A program made the translations under genes and the position numbers. The notes beneath the pieces are model-generated. The model was not told the origin of the DNA. It saw nothing but the letters and a program-made list of their open reading frames with translations, and ran no database searches. Shown here piece by piece: positions 21,787 to 22,848 of a stretch of DNA of 22,848 nt. Source of the stretch: an uncultured Candidatus Berkelbacteria bacterium. GTDB taxonomy: Bacteria; Patescibacteriota; UBA1384; CAILIB01. Within the stretch, counting starts at the first letter, position 1, and every line of letters starts with the position of its first letter. The stretch lies in contig CALBLZ010000197.1 in the NCBI GenBank assembly GCA_937895715.1, positions 1 through 22,848 on the forward strand, read 5' to 3'.

Positions 21787-22848
21787 ATGGCTTCTACTCA
21801 CGAGTTTCTCGAACGCATCCGGTCAGCCGCATCCATCGATGCAAAACAAGCTGGCCAGCTTTTTGATGCGGTTTGGCAAACAATTGGTCGTGAGCTTTCT
21901 GTTGGTGAAGAGGTTGAGGTGCCAGCTCTTGGTCGCTTTTTAACCGAGAAAGAACCGGGTGGGCGGCGTACCGAAGATGGTGAGGAGCGTATTTCGCTGC
22001 CAACAATCGAGCTAGTATACGAGCCAGCTTCAATTCTGATAGATACAATTGTTCAGGCCCAACAAGAACGACCAGACCTGTTTGCTCATACTCACGATGA
22101 CGAAGATGAAGATGAAGGGGCTGCAAAGCCAGCAGATAAAGAGGTTGAGAGTACTGAAGAAGCTCCTAAAGAAGAAGAAAAGCCAGCCAAAGAAGAACGG
22201 CCACTCGGTCGTGCCTCAAATATTCAATACCGTGAGTTTGTAGGAAAAAAGATAGACCGGGCAATCCTGCAGTTGGTTCCTCAACAGATTGCGTCACAGT
22301 ACCGTGCGGCTCCCGTAGAACTTGCAAACAATCTTCTTACGGTTGCAATGATCGACCCCGAAGACTTTGAGGCGGTTCAAGTTATTCGAAAGCAAACGGG
22401 GCTCACCGTAAACCCGGTGCTAACCTCAAAAGACGATCTCAACTACATCCTCGACCAGTACACCGGGCTTCAGGCTGAGCTGCAGGAGCTGGTTGATAGT
22501 GCCGACCTTGGTATTAGTGAGAAAGAGCTTGCCGACGCCGAAAAAGAGGTTGCGGGCGAAAATTTTGAGGAAGACGCCCCAACCGCTCGGATTGTCTCCT
22601 CGCTACTCCGTCGCGCGGTGAAGGAGCGCGCTTCAGATATTCACATTGAGCCCTACGAGAGTAAGTTGGTGGTGCGCTTCCGCCTTGACGGTGTTCTGGT
22701 TGCGCGCGTTGAGTTGCCAAAAGAAATCCAGGCTGCGATCATTGCGCGTCTCAAAATTATCTCAATGCTCAAGATTGATGAGCAGCGCCTTCCACAAGAT
22801 GGTCGGTTCTCGCTAAAGGTAGACAACCGCGACGTCGACTTCCGCCTC
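21787..22848 (+). CDS. pilB: PilB/GspE-type ATPase with N-terminal HU/IHF-like domain, 3' end beyond the window
   Basis: 354 codons are visible and the frame runs off the window. Residues 1-90 look like a complete HU/IHF fold: helices FLERIRSAASIDAKQAGQLFDAV, then VGEEVEVPALGRF, a shortened beta arm (GGRRTEDGEERI), and YEPASILIDTIV. A highly acidic linker (about 98-140, DDEDEDE and Glu/Lys-rich) follows. Then comes the MshEN-type N-terminal domain (FVGKKIDRAIL..., ANNLLTVAMIDPEDFEAV) and the start of the secretion ATPase (ASDIHIEPYESKLVVRFRLDG, then EQRLPQDGR). Walker A is expected just past the end. PilB powers type IV pilus extension. The HU-like domain is not usual in this family. The gene diverges from dnaX. 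The start is set by the HU-like fold, since no upstream in-frame start is available. Confidence 0.88.
   Translation, partial: MASTHEFLERIRSAASIDAKQAGQLFDAVWQTIGRELSVGEEVEVPALGRFLTEKEPGGRRTEDGEERISLPTIELVYEPASILIDTIVQAQQERPDLFAHTHDDEDEDEGAAKPADKEVESTEEAPKEEEKPAKEERPLGRASNIQYREFVGKKIDRAILQLVPQQIASQYRAAPVELANNLLTVAMIDPEDFEAVQVIRKQTGLTVNPVLTSKDDLNYILDQYTGLQAELQELVDSADLGISEKELADAEKEVAGENFEEDAPTARIVSSLLRRAVKERASDIHIEPYESKLVVRFRLDGVLVARVELPKEIQAAIIARLKIISMLKIDEQRLPQDGRFSLKVDNRDVDFRL

Noticed and set aside
1..22848. CRISPR arrays, insertion sequences, phage or toxin-antitoxin genes
   Set aside because: No regularly spaced repeats, transposase or integrase motifs, or long terminal inverted repeats were seen on reading both strands.

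Overview
The window (22,848 bases, roughly half G+C) carries a compact bacterial gene set in the standard code (TGA works as stop, e.g. the ATGA overlap at 1759-1762). I infer a small-genome lineage, most likely a Candidate Phyla Radiation (Patescibacteria) bacterium or a near neighbour. The grounds are short intergenic gaps, an archaeal/CPR-style glycogen toolkit (GT3 synthase, short alpha-glucan phosphorylase, GH57, GH15, DUF5752), a stand-alone VKOR protein, a type IV pilus assembly ATPase, and several orphan membrane proteins. No rRNA, tRNA, CRISPR array, insertion sequence or phage gene was seen. The lineage is an inference, not a measurement.

Layout. 1-842: a secreted protein cut by the window start and a Nudix hydrolase, both on the minus strand. 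881-2904: galU and alr, overlapping by 4 bases. 2901-6269 (minus): a transcription unit of short glycogen phosphorylase, GH15 glucosidase and VKOR. 6325-7285 (plus): two small membrane proteins, ended by a hairpin terminator. 7341-10202 (minus): a 186-residue membrane-anchored orphan, then a two-gene unit of a large Ala/Glu-rich protein and a 91-residue helical protein. 10241-14242 (minus): DUF5752 protein, GT3 glycogen synthase and GH133 debranching enzyme. 14445-15637 (plus): an orphan followed by a guanylate kinase. 15669-18287 (minus): GT4/GT5-like glycosyltransferase and GH57 alpha-amylase. 18627-19724 (plus): an exported four-helix membrane protein. 19838-21713 (minus): dnaX and a single-cluster ferredoxin. 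21787 to the end (plus): a PilB-type ATPase with an HU/IHF-like DNA-binding domain fused to its N-terminus, cut by the window end.

How it fits together. Three minus-strand units plus galU make a near-complete alpha-glucan storage cycle. GalU makes UDP-glucose, GT3 and possibly the GT4/GT5 enzyme polymerise it, and phosphorylase, GH133, GH57 and GH15 break it down. No ADP-glucose pyrophosphorylase (glgC) or GH13 branching enzyme (glgB) is in view. Several of these proteins end in short His-rich tails.

Expression signals fall into two classes. One is sigma70-like -35/-10 promoters with a 5' leader. The other is a TATACT box only 6-9 bases before the ATG (galU, Nudix, glgP, the 6325 gene, the 10202 gene, dnaX), which predicts leaderless or nearly leaderless mRNAs. 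The strongest candidates for new biology are the HU-PilB fusion, the leaderless promoter class, the His-tailed glycogen enzymes and the orphan 637/91-residue pair.
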